Assembly: GCF_040689105.1 (NCBI RefSeq)
Contig: NZ_JBFBVU010000003.1
Location: forward strand, 205,228 to 269,227
DNA length: 64,000 nucleotides
Reading direction: 5' to 3'
Source of the DNA: Meridianimarinicoccus marinus
GTDB lineage: Bacteria; Pseudomonadota; Alphaproteobacteria; Rhodobacterales; Rhodobacteraceae
Position 1 is the first letter of the stretch. Every line of letters begins with the position of its first letter. The translations under genes and the position numbers were made by a program. Below the pieces are notes generated by a model. The model searched no databases. It was given only the letters and a program-made list of their open reading frames with translations, and was not told where the DNA came from. Positions 33,838 through 41,020 of the stretch are shown one piece after another.

Positions 33838-34659
33838 CTATTGCGCGTCCGGCAGCGGCGGCAAGGTCCGCAGATACATCACGATGGCATCCAGGTCGGT
33901 CTCGCTCATCCGCGCATAATACGGATAGCCCATGGGCGGCTTCATCGGCGACCCGTCGGGCCGCACCCCCTGCGAGATCATCGCCTTGATCTCGGCATCG
34001 CTGTAATTCGCCAAGCCATCCGCGTGGCTGGTCAGATTGGCCGCGACCGAGACGCCCCAGGGCCCCTCCCAGGCATGGCCGCCGCCGCCAAGGTTGCCCG
34101 CGATGTCCGGGCGTCCGTCCTTCAGCGAATGGCATTCGATGCAATGCGCCACCGGCCCCGCCAGATAGGCGCCATATTCCACCGACACCTCTGGCGCCAT
34201 CTCCGCCACACTGTCGATGGGCGGCCCATAGGCGGGCGGCAGATCGAAGGGATACTCGGTGGCCTTGAACGGGGTTTCGACCGGCTCCAGCGTGCGGACA
34301 TAGGCCACGATGGCGGCCAGATCGGAATCGCTCAACTGCCGGTACAGACCGATGGGCATCGGCGGACCGATCACCGATCCGTCGGGCCGGATGCCCTCGC
34401 GGATCGCGCGGGCCAGCTCCGCGTCACTCCAATCCGCAATGCGGCTGGCCGGGGTGATGTTCGGTACCTGCGCCACGAAGCCGTGCTCGGGAATCTCCGC
34501 GCCGCCATAGGCCGGCGCCCCCGGCATCGGCGCGGTGTGACAGTTGCCGCAGGCCGCCGGCCCCTCGACAAGATAGGCGCCGCGTTCCACCGGCGTTTCG
34601 GCCATCGCGCCCGAGATCGGAAGAACGGCCCCCAATACTCCAAAAATCTGCTTCAACAT
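33838..34659 (-). CDS. Diheme c-type cytochrome
   Basis: A 273-residue exported protein with two heme motifs, CGNCH near residue 37 and CIECH near residue 173, each within a repeated cytochrome c domain; methionines in IGPPMPIG and MKPPMGYPYYARM are likely axial ligands. The signal peptide ends around ISGAMA. The repeats ADWSDAELARAIREGIRPDG and NYSDAEIKAMISQGVRPDG show the internal duplication. It resembles cytochrome subunits of periplasmic alcohol or aldehyde dehydrogenases, but no catalytic partner is adjacent. Start at 34659 has GGGGAG upstream. Confidence 0.85.
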   Translation of the reverse strand: MLKQIFGVLGAVLPISGAMAETPVERGAYLVEGPAACGNCHTAPMPGAPAYGGAEIPEHGFVAQVPNITPASRIADWSDAELARAIREGIRPDGSVIGPPMPIGLYRQLSDSDLAAIVAYVRTLEPVETPFKATEYPFDLPPAYGPPIDSVAEMAPEVSVEYGAYLAGPVAHCIECHSLKDGRPDIAGNLGGGGHAWEGPWGVSVAANLTSHADGLANYSDAEIKAMISQGVRPDGSPMKPPMGYPYYARMSETDLDAIVMYLRTLPPLPDAQ

Positions 34660-34809
34660 CTCATTTCTCCCCTTATGAACGGGCAAACCGTATCACCGAA
34701 TCGGTCCGCGCCCTAAGAACAGGATTCCCGACCCGCCGGCCTAGACGGTCGAAACCGCCGCTGGCCCAAGATCCCCCTTGCCAGGCCGATCCCAGCCCTA
34801 CTATACGCG

Positions 34810-34841
34810 GCAGCGGGACACCCCTCCCAACGAGGGGCAGA
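34810..34841 (+). repeat. Left attachment-site repeat (attL)
   Basis: GCAGCGGGACACCCCTCCCA followed by ACGAGGGGCAGA. It is identical to the repeat at 39650-39682 except for one missing C in the CCC run. It begins 3 nt beyond the integrase stop codon, the usual arrangement of int next to att. Confidence 0.85.
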
Positions 34842-34843
34842 AG

Positions 34844-36031
34844 TCATGGCATTTTCTTCCTTTTATTACAGTTAGTTGCGTGATTATTGCCGTTGCGCTG
34901 CGTCAATTCCGTGTCAAAAAGCGCGTTGGTGACGGTCGGATCGCTCATGGCGTGGGCGTAAGTCCGCAGAACGGTTGTGGCATCTTTCCAGCCGCCGCGC
35001 TCGGCCACGGTCTTCGGGTCAAAACCCCTGTGCAGCATCGACGTGGCGAACCCGTGTCGGCAGCAGTGCGGAGTCAGCCGTTCGATTTCAGCCCGCTTGC
35101 AGACGTTGTTCCACGGCCCCCGGACGCTGCCACGCCCCGCAGACCCGAACACCCAGTCTTCCTGTTTTCGGTTCGACGGGATATTCGCCAACGCCGCGAC
35201 CACCTCGGGCGGCAAGTGCGCCGTGCGCGTCCATGGTGTGGGTTTGAACAACCGCAGGATCGCGGTCCCGGCGGACAAATCCACGTCGCCCCAGACAAGA
35301 CGGCAGGATTCGCCTACCCGCGCGGCCGTGCCGAACATGAACAGGCAAAGCGCCCCCAAATGCGGCAGGCCATCCCTGATAGCCTGTTCAGCGAAGGCCG
35401 TTACCCATTCCAACGTGGCCGGGGTCTTTTCCTCGGGGTTTTCGGTGTATCGCTTCACTGAGATTTTCTGACACCAGCCAAGTTCGGCGGCATAGTTGAT
35501 CGCGGCTTGCGTGGGCTTGATCACTTGTCGATTCCATGTCGGTTCGCCTGCGTTCGGATAAATTTCTCGCGCGGCTCGGCGGATCGTCTCAGCTTTGATC
35601 TTCTCGACAGGCGTATCCTTCCAGTATTCGGCCAGCTTCAACAGGAAGCGGTCTGATCTGCCCGCGTCCAGGTACGCCATAAAGACCTGGGCCATGGTCA
35701 GCCCCGCGCCCGGTCCATCAAAACGACGCTGCCACGCGAGGTGCTCGATTTCCGCCGCGACCCTTTTGGCTTTTTCCTTGTCAGACGTCTTTGTAGATCC
35801 TCGAAGCCGCTGCCCGTCAATGGTGCCGCTATAGTGCCAGATCCGTCCGCGCGGGTAGAGGTTGAGCGACACTTCATAGCCTCCATGAGAAACGTACCTT
35901 GCATCAAAAGCGAAGGGCTTGCCGTGGATAGGCTTCAATCCCTTGTCTTCGCAGAACTTCCAGAAGGCTGGCGTCGCACCGTCATACCCCGGATCGCGGG
36001 CCAAGTCGTTGGTTTCCCAGATACGGTCCAT
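34844..36031 (-). CDS. int: Tyrosine recombinase (phage integrase)
   Basis: Likely catalyses integration and excision at the flanking repeats. The catalytic domain is complete: the first arginine in FMFGTAARVGESCRLVWGD, the HxxR box in TPHCCRHGFATSMLHRG, GGWKDATTVLRTYAHAM with the tyrosine nucleophile. The N-terminal SAM-like domain is around residues 105-200. Two starts are possible: ATG at 36031 (395 residues) or GTG at 35872 with GGAGG 8 nt upstream (342 residues, nearer the usual size). The extra 53 residues (DRIWETNDLARDPGYDGATP, AFWKFCEDKGLKPIHGK) resemble a small excisionase-type helix-turn-helix read through in frame. Confidence 0.88.
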   Translation of the reverse strand: MDRIWETNDLARDPGYDGATPAFWKFCEDKGLKPIHGKPFAFDARYVSHGGYEVSLNLYPRGRIWHYSGTIDGQRLRGSTKTSDKEKAKRVAAEIEHLAWQRRFDGPGAGLTMAQVFMAYLDAGRSDRFLLKLAEYWKDTPVEKIKAETIRRAAREIYPNAGEPTWNRQVIKPTQAAINYAAELGWCQKISVKRYTENPEEKTPATLEWVTAFAEQAIRDGLPHLGALCLFMFGTAARVGESCRLVWGDVDLSAGTAILRLFKPTPWTRTAHLPPEVVAALANIPSNRKQEDWVFGSAGRGSVRGPWNNVCKRAEIERLTPHCCRHGFATSMLHRGFDPKTVAERGGWKDATTVLRTYAHAMSDPTVTNALFDTELTQRNGNNHATNCNKRKKMP

Positions 36032-36033
36032 GC

Positions 36034-36247
36034 GTCAAACCCCTTCGAGCTGGAAAACCGCACGGTTGACGGGCGGGTGCGTGAGGCGCTTCGGATGCGG
36101 GCATCAAGGTCCGCGATGGCTGCGGCCCTCGGCATCTGAGCGGTATTCAAGCCGCTCGTCTCCCATCTGGACGCCGCGCACGCTCTTCGCGCGGGCCTTG
36201 ATCAGCGCGTCACGAAGGGCGTCCAGTTCGGTTGCAGAGACGGCTAT
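36034..36247 (-). pseudogene. gpW-like head-tail joining protein, broken
   Basis: Directly after the capsid stop, the frame reads SATELDALRDALIKARAKSV and GDERLEYRSDAE, then the next frame continues AAAIADLDARIR and VRFSSSKGF. Together these follow the gpW-type pattern of small phage head-tail joining proteins (SDAEMAAAIADLD expected). The break corresponds to loss of 2 nt (GAGATGGCC to GAGGGCC). The expected start overlapping the capsid stop is ATA instead of ATG. The 3' end runs into the integrase start region. Assignment by pattern only. Confidence 0.6.
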
Positions 36248-37492
36248 CAGCCCACCTTGTGCCAGCCGCGGTGATCGACCCACCCCGCGCCGAAGTCGAG
36301 GCGCACCTTGATCTGTACGCCGTCCACCTCGAAGCCCTGCCGGGTTTCGATCTGCGGCCCCGGCGCGCCTTCCAGATAGGCGTATTCCAGCCCGTCGATC
36401 ACAGCCGGATCAGCGGCGACATACCAGGCGGCGGGATCGGTGAGGCGCGGCTCAACGATCAGGGTCAGGTTGGCGAACGGGTTGGCGTCCGCCGTCTTGG
36501 TCGCGGCGATCTCGGCCAGAACCTGTTCGGCGGTGGTTTCCAGATCCGGTGGAACCACCACGAAGCGCGGCGTCACGTCGATCGTCTCGCCAGCAAGGCC
36601 GGTCTGCTTGCGCATGGCCAGCCGTGCGGCGCTGAGCGTCGTCAGGCTGGGCGCTGCTGCTGCCGTGACATTGGCGTGGTTGGCATCGAAGACCGGATCG
36701 CCGTCGCTCATGTTCGGGTTTGCGATCAGCTTGGCCACCAGTTGCTGCGCCTCGAAGGCGCGAGCGGCAGTGCCCATCTTGGCCGGGATCTGCGTGAAAG
36801 CGCCCAGGTCGTCATTGATCAGCGCCTGGCGCGAGATGCCGAAGATCTTGCCGAAGGTGTCGACGCAGTAAAGCTCGGCAGATTCCTCGATGGTGCCGTG
36901 CTTGAACTCGCCCCCTTCGGAGACCTTCTCAAGCTGCGGCGCTTCTCCGCGTTCATCTGCGCGCGGGTCATTACGTCGCCCTGGTCCTGTTGCTCGGTGA
37001 TTTGTTCTTGCTGGCTCATAGGGCCGTCTCCATTTCTGAAATGCGCACCGGGATCGGCGGGCATCGTGACGATAGACACCTCAAGCAGTGTCCACTTCTT
37101 GGCGGTGCGGGTTCGGTTCTTGCCCTCGCGTCCGTCCAGCCACTCGGAAACCGTATATCCAACGGACAGGGCGCGCAGCGTGCCGTCTGAAATGTCCGCC
37201 GTGACCTGTTGTGCCGCTTCGCTGCTGCGGAACCGAAGCTGGACCCAAAGCCCTTCGGGGCGGATCTCTGCCTTCTCGACAACGCCCAGCTGGTCGCTTG
37301 TGGTGCCGCTGCGGTGGCCGTCCAGGACGGGCCCGCCTATCAGGCGGGAATGTCCGCGCCGGTAAGGTCCAGCCGCTCGATGAAGCCGGGGCGCACCGTG
37401 TCGGCCCCCGTGGAAACAATGGCCTCGATGGTGCGGGCGTCCGGGTCAAAGCTGGTCGGTCGCGGCGTGGCCGCACGAAGTTGAATGGTCAT
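36247..37492 (-). pseudogene. Prohead protease/major capsid fusion protein, broken
   Basis: The ATG at 37492 overlaps the portal stop (ATGA). The first 50 residues (TIQLRAATPRPTSFDPDART, FIERLDLTGADIPA) end at TGA 37342-37340, where loss of one C shifts the frame. The next frame continues LIGGPVLDGHRSG, LRALSVGYTVSEWLDGREGK, LLEVSIVTMPADP, a clear prohead protease with its His and Ser regions. A second frame change and internal deletion near 36930 joins capsid sequence: VSEGGEFKHGTIEESAEL, GISRQALINDDLGAFTQIP, MSDGDPVFDANHAN, ending GAGWVDHRGWHKVG. The capsid N-terminal arm is missing. Non-functional by all appearances. Confidence 0.8.
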
Positions 37493-38452
37493 TCTTTTGC
37501 CCCTTCGGATTGGCGGACCTGGTCGCGATCGATCTCGGCATTCAGCTCGTCAATGTCGCGGCCACGGGCGGCAACCACCACTTCGCGGCTTTTCAAACCG
37601 GCGTTGATGGCGGCGATATCGGCTTCGGCCTCGTTGCGCGGATCGACCCACTGCCAGCCCGGCGGCACGAAGCGCACGTCGCGATAGTCGCTGAGTGAGG
37701 CCGGGTCCGGGGGGATCGCCCCGGCAAGCACCTGAATGTCGATCCAGCGCCGCCACAGCGGGCGCAGGAACTGGCCTTCGATCAGGTTGCGTTGCAGCAT
37801 TTCGGCGCGGCGGCGGAACTCCAACAGTCCGACGCGGGCGGAGCTGTAGTTCGCGTCGCCCAGGTCGCCGGTCAGCGCCTCGAAGGTCAGGCCAGCACCG
37901 GCGGCAATCTCGCGATCCTGGGCGCGAAGGAACTCAACGGCCTGTGACTGCCCCTGGCTGATCAGGGCATTCATGCGAAAGCCCGCGTGGCCTTCGATCT
38001 CGGGCCGCGTGGCGCGCCAATGACCGGCGGCGACCATGTCCGGCTTGTGCCGTTCGGCAATCTCGGCCGCGCAATGCGGGCAGCACCAGAAGGCCGCGCC
38101 GGGATCGCCTTCGGGCTAGCTGATCTGCCCCCATTGGATCTCGGTGAAGGTGCCGCAATCCGGGCAAGGCACCTCGAATATCCGCTGATCCGACTGGGCG
38201 TAGGCGCGCAAGACGTGGCTGGTGTCTTCCAGCACAGGCGTTGATCCAAGGATGATCTTGCGGTCCGGAAAGCCCAGCGTGCGCTTTTCGGCCAGCATCA
38301 GGGGCGATCCTTCGGGCGTCGGCGCCATCCCGTCGACCTCATCCATCAGCAGGAATCGCACGTTGTGCCGGCGCAGGTTGCGCGATGCCTTGGCCGCAAC
38401 CACCTTCAGCGATCCACCGGCAAAGCGCCGCGACAGAAGCGTGTTGCGCCCT
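37489..38452 (-). pseudogene. Terminase large subunit (GpA type) fused in frame to portal C-terminus, with internal stop
   Basis: One frame reads GpA-like sequence (GRNTLLSRRFAGGSLKVVAA, RFLLMDEVDGMAP, VPCPDCGTFTEIQWGQIS), then a TAG at 38118-38116 where a tryptophan codon TGG would fit, then CCPHCAAEIAERHKP and GHWRATRPEIEGHAGFRMNA. Without any frame change it passes at about 37955 into a lambda-type portal C-terminus: FLRAQDREIAAGAGLTFEAL, DANYSSARVGLLEFRRRAE, PPGWQWVDPRNEAEADIAAI. So a large deletion has joined terminase to portal in frame, removing the terminase nuclease part and the portal N-terminal body. The portal stop overlaps the protease ATG as in an intact phage operon. Confidence 0.8.
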
Positions 38453-38716
38453 CTCTGCAGTCAGGTTGGCGGCCTGATCCTCGTTGCCCCACTGTGCCGC
38501 CATGGCCCTCAGGTGGCGGACATAGCCGCCCATCGTGGCGCACAGGTCGTAGGCATCATGGCCCAGGTGAACCGCGATGCCCTTGGCCTTCAACTCGCTC
38601 AGCGCGCCAGAGGAAATGTCCAGAAGCGTGCACAAAACCTTGCCGCCAATGCGCTGCACCAACTCTGCGATCTGTTCGCTGGGGCGTTGGGCCTGACGTC
38701 GATCACTGCGCTGCAT
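38339..38716 (-). pseudogene. Phage DNA-packaging Nu1-like small terminase, truncated by fusion
   Basis: From ATG 38716 the frame reads SEQIAELVQRIGG, LLDISSGALSELKAKGI, YDLCATMGGYVRHLRAMAA and NLTAERA, matching Nu1-type small terminase subunits (winged-helix N-terminus, HLR and LTAER motifs). At about 38452 it runs into GpA-coding DNA in the wrong frame and ends at 38339 without meaning. The C-terminal part of Nu1 and the N-terminal ATPase part of GpA were lost in the same deletion. Start is preceded by the end of the replication-type gene. Confidence 0.7.
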
Positions 38717-39552
38717 GGAGCACCTCACCGCCATCAACCAGCGCTGCGAAGAACTCAACGGCTTGGCGCTGCCCCCTTTCGGTTGTCGGTGGCTTCTTCG
38801 AAGGCAGGCGGTAGAACCGTTCCCCATTTTCCCCGCGATGGATGACCGGGCGATTGCACAGCTCCGGGAAGCCCTTGCCCGCGAGCCACTCGGCCCATTC
38901 GTTCAAGCCATCCCACTTCCTCGAAGGGATCACGACAAGCCCGTCAAAGGCGTTCCCCTCGAACCTGGTAGAGGCGAACTGATCAAGGGCTGCACCCTTT
39001 TGTTCTAAAGATTGTTTATCCTTATATAGCGGGGGGTAATTCCTCCCCCCTTTCGCTGCAAATCCTCCCCCCCTTTTTGTACGTTGGGGGGGCAAATCCG
39101 CCCCCCTTTCAGGGGCGTTGACCGGGGCAATTTCTCCCCCCTTTTCGCGTCGGAACGGCACGATCTTCGAGGGGCTGAGCAGCCGCATTTCCGGGGCATT
39201 GCCGTGTCCACCGTCGCCGAACGACATGAGCCAACCGGCGTTCCGCGGCTTACGCAGGGCGCGTTTGAAGGTGTCTCGGTGAACCTTGAGATAGTCGGCA
39301 AGGGTCGCCTGTGACGGGTTGAGGCGACCGGTCTCATCATTGGCAAACTGGATGGCCAGGGCACCCGCAACGGTCTTGGCGGTCGGCGACAAGCCCTCGA
39401 CCTGCAACACGGCCTTGATCCATTCGAACCGGTTGATCGAAAGCTGAGAGCCTTTTCTTTCCTATTGGCTCCGGTTGCCTCTGCACCGGGGCATTCTTCT
39501 GCTTACACGAGAATTTTCCGAGAATGTTTTGTGTCAATTTTGTGTCGCACAA
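38703..39552 (-). pseudogene. Winged-helix replication-type phage protein, frameshifted near its start
   Basis: The main frame (from GTG 39410, 235 residues) has FEWIKAVLQVEGLSPTAKTV, LNPSQATLADYLKVHRDTFK, RALRKPRNAGWLM, a helix-turn-helix seen in phage replication or primosome-like proteins, then a linker and a C-terminal domain (ALDQFASTRFEGNAFDGLVV, WDGLNEWAEWLAG). The frame is closed by TAG just upstream; another frame supplies a plausible N-terminus (LTQNILGKFSCKQKNAPVQR) that runs up to the A-rich tract GGAAAGAAAAGG at about 39450. A 1-nt indel in that tract would join the two. It could be a natural frameshift or a sequencing error. Overlaps the Nu1-like start by 14 nt. Confidence 0.6.
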
Positions 39553-39562
39553 ACCGGTTTGT
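39527..39562. promoter_or_regulatory. Phage control region: 9-nt direct repeat and 14-bp palindrome
   Basis: TTTTGTGTC occurs twice, 11 bp apart (39527-39535 and 39538-39546), next to a perfect 14-bp palindrome ACAAACCGGTTTGT (39549-39562). Repeats one helical turn apart beside a palindrome suggest a repressor operator or short iterons controlling the prophage replication gene on the minus strand. Confidence 0.5.
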
Positions 39563-39640
39563 TCTTGTATCGTTCTGCACGGCTTTGCACGAACCTGTAT
39601 TGAAGACGCTATTGGTACTTGCTTTTTTTACAGGGGAGTC

Positions 39641-39690
39641 GTAGTGCCCGCAGCGGGACACCCCTCCCCAACGAGGGGCAGATATCTGTA
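39641..39690 (+). promoter_or_regulatory. serC leader RNA motif overlapping right attachment repeat (attR)
   Basis: Just upstream of serC the RNA can form CCCG-CAG-CGGG and then CCCCTC-CCCAAC-GAGGGG. This two-hairpin arrangement directly before serC fits the serC RNA motif described in Alphaproteobacteria. Positions 39650-39682 are the right copy of the prophage repeat, so the second hairpin and half of the first lie in the crossover region. The left copy (34810) keeps the second hairpin, but its upstream arm differs (TATACGCGG). Confidence 0.65.
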
Positions 39691-39702
39691 AGGATACCAG
39701 CA

Positions 39703-40857
39703 ATGGTCACATCGACTCCGGCCACGCGGCCGGCTAACCCGCGTTTTTCTTCGGGCCCCTGCGCGAAGAACCCTGACTTTACCCTCGACGCCCTGAAAGA
39801 TGCCCCGCTGGGCCGCTCGCACCGTGCCGCCATCGGCAAGGCGAAGCTGAAAGAGGCGATCGAAACCACCCGCGAGATCCTCGGCATCCCCGCCGACTAC
39901 AAGATCGGCATCGTGCCCGCCTCCGACACCGGCGCCATGGAAATGGCCATGTGGTCGCTGTTGGGCGAACGCCCGGTCCAGATGGTCGCCTGGGAAAGCT
40001 TCGGCGCCGGCTGGGTCACCGATGTGGTCAAGCAGCTGAAGATCGAGGCCACCACCCATATCGCCGACTATGGCGAGATCGTGGACATGACCGCGCTGGA
40101 CTATGACCAGGACGTGGTCTTCACCTGGAACGGCACCACCTCTGGCGTGCGCGTGGCCTCGGGCGAGGTGATCCCGGCCGACCGCGCCGGTCTTACCCTC
40201 TGTGACGCCACCTCGGCCTGTTTCGCCATGGACCTGCCCTGGGACAAGCTCGATGTCACCACCTTCTCCTGGCAGAAGGTTCTGGGCGGCGAAGCGGCCC
40301 ACGGCATGCTGATCCTCAGCCCGCGCGCGGTCGAACGGCTCGAAAGCTACACCCCCGCCTGGCCGCTGCCCAAGATCTTCCGCCTGACCAAGGGCGGCAA
40401 GCTGATCGACGGCATCTTTACCGGCGCCACCATCAACACCCCCTCGATGCTCTGCGTCGAAGACTACCTTGTGGCCCTGAACTGGGCGAAATCCGTCGGC
40501 GGCCTGAAGGGCCTGATCGCCCGTGCCGATGCCAATTTCGCGGCCATCGACGCCTTCGTCGCCAGCCGCGACTGGATCGACTTCCTGGCCACCGACCCGG
40601 CCACCCGCTCGACCACCAGCGTCTGCCTGAAGTTCACCAACCCGGCCATCGCCGACACCGCGGCCTTCGCCAAGGCGGTGACCAAGCGGCTGGAAGCGGA
40701 AAACGCCGGTCTCGACCTGGGCGCCTATCGCGACGCCCCGGCGGGCCTGCGCATCTGGTGCGGCGGCACGGTGGAAGCTGCCGATGTGGCCGCCCTGATG
40801 CCCTGGATCGAATGGGCCTATGAAGCAGAACTCGCGGCCCTCTCCGAAACCGCCTGA
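39703..40857 (+). CDS. serC: Phosphoserine transaminase SerC
   Basis: Second step of serine synthesis: transaminates 3-phosphohydroxypyruvate with glutamate; also used in pyridoxal phosphate synthesis. The 384-residue class V aminotransferase has RPANPRFSSGPCAKNP, PASDTGAMEMAMWSLLG, TWNGTTSGVR and the PLP-lysine motif TTFSWQKVLGGEAAHG. The ATG at 39703 has TAAGGATACC upstream; the frame extends back through the att repeat but that part is leader. serA follows after 163 nt. Prophage insertion has replaced the DNA upstream of the leader, so expression may now depend on a promoter inside the phage end. Confidence 0.95.
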   Translation: MVTSTPATRPANPRFSSGPCAKNPDFTLDALKDAPLGRSHRAAIGKAKLKEAIETTREILGIPADYKIGIVPASDTGAMEMAMWSLLGERPVQMVAWESFGAGWVTDVVKQLKIEATTHIADYGEIVDMTALDYDQDVVFTWNGTTSGVRVASGEVIPADRAGLTLCDATSACFAMDLPWDKLDVTTFSWQKVLGGEAAHGMLILSPRAVERLESYTPAWPLPKIFRLTKGGKLIDGIFTGATINTPSMLCVEDYLVALNWAKSVGGLKGLIARADANFAAIDAFVASRDWIDFLATDPATRSTTSVCLKFTNPAIADTAAFAKAVTKRLEAENAGLDLGAYRDAPAGLRIWCGGTVEAADVAALMPWIEWAYEAELAALSETA

Positions 40858-40858
40858 T

Positions 40859-40906
40859 CTTTTTCTTGTCAGAAACACTCCGGGGGTCCGGGGGCAGCGC
40901 CCCCGG
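40859..40906 (-). repeat. Dispersed repeat, copy 3 (reverse) with GC hairpin
   Basis: On the minus strand 40880-40859 reads GAGTGTTTCTGACAAGAAAA then AG, matching the other copies with one or two changes. It is flanked by a perfect hairpin CCGGGGGC-AGC-GCCCCCGG at 40888-40906. It lies just after the serC stop; a GC hairpin beside this repeat is also seen near copy 2. Confidence 0.7.
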
Positions 40907-41020
40907 TCCCGCCCTTTCCCCCTGATCCTGCGGCCATCCCCGACGGTTTCGCCTGCCATACACCGGCCAGACGCAAGCCAGACGGTTTCCAGCCGCCGAA
41001 AATTCACGAAGGACCGCCCC

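Larger units (their letters stand above)
34810..39682. mobile_element. Reduced prophage integrated in the serC leader
   Basis: About 4.9 kb bounded by imperfect direct repeats (34810-34841 and 39650-39682). Minus-strand genes from right to left: a winged-helix replication-type protein (frameshifted at its start), a Nu1-like small terminase fused to GpA-like large terminase, a portal C-terminus, a prohead protease/major capsid fusion, a gpW-like head-tail joining protein and an apparently complete tyrosine integrase next to the left repeat. All structural genes are truncated, frameshifted or carry stops. No lysis, tail or immunity gene is left. The host serine operon continues immediately to the right. 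Confidence 0.88.

Noticed and set aside
34778..35461. 227-codon frame across the left attachment site
   Set aside because: It is antisense to the integrase and crosses the repeat; no coding features.
36232..37365. 377-codon plus-strand frame across the phage capsid region
   Set aside because: It is antisense to clear protease and capsid sequence and has no recognisable motif.
39619..39702. 28-codon N-terminal extension of SerC
   Set aside because: It runs through the attachment repeat and leader hairpins; the ATG at 39703 has a proper ribosome site and gives the normal SerC start.
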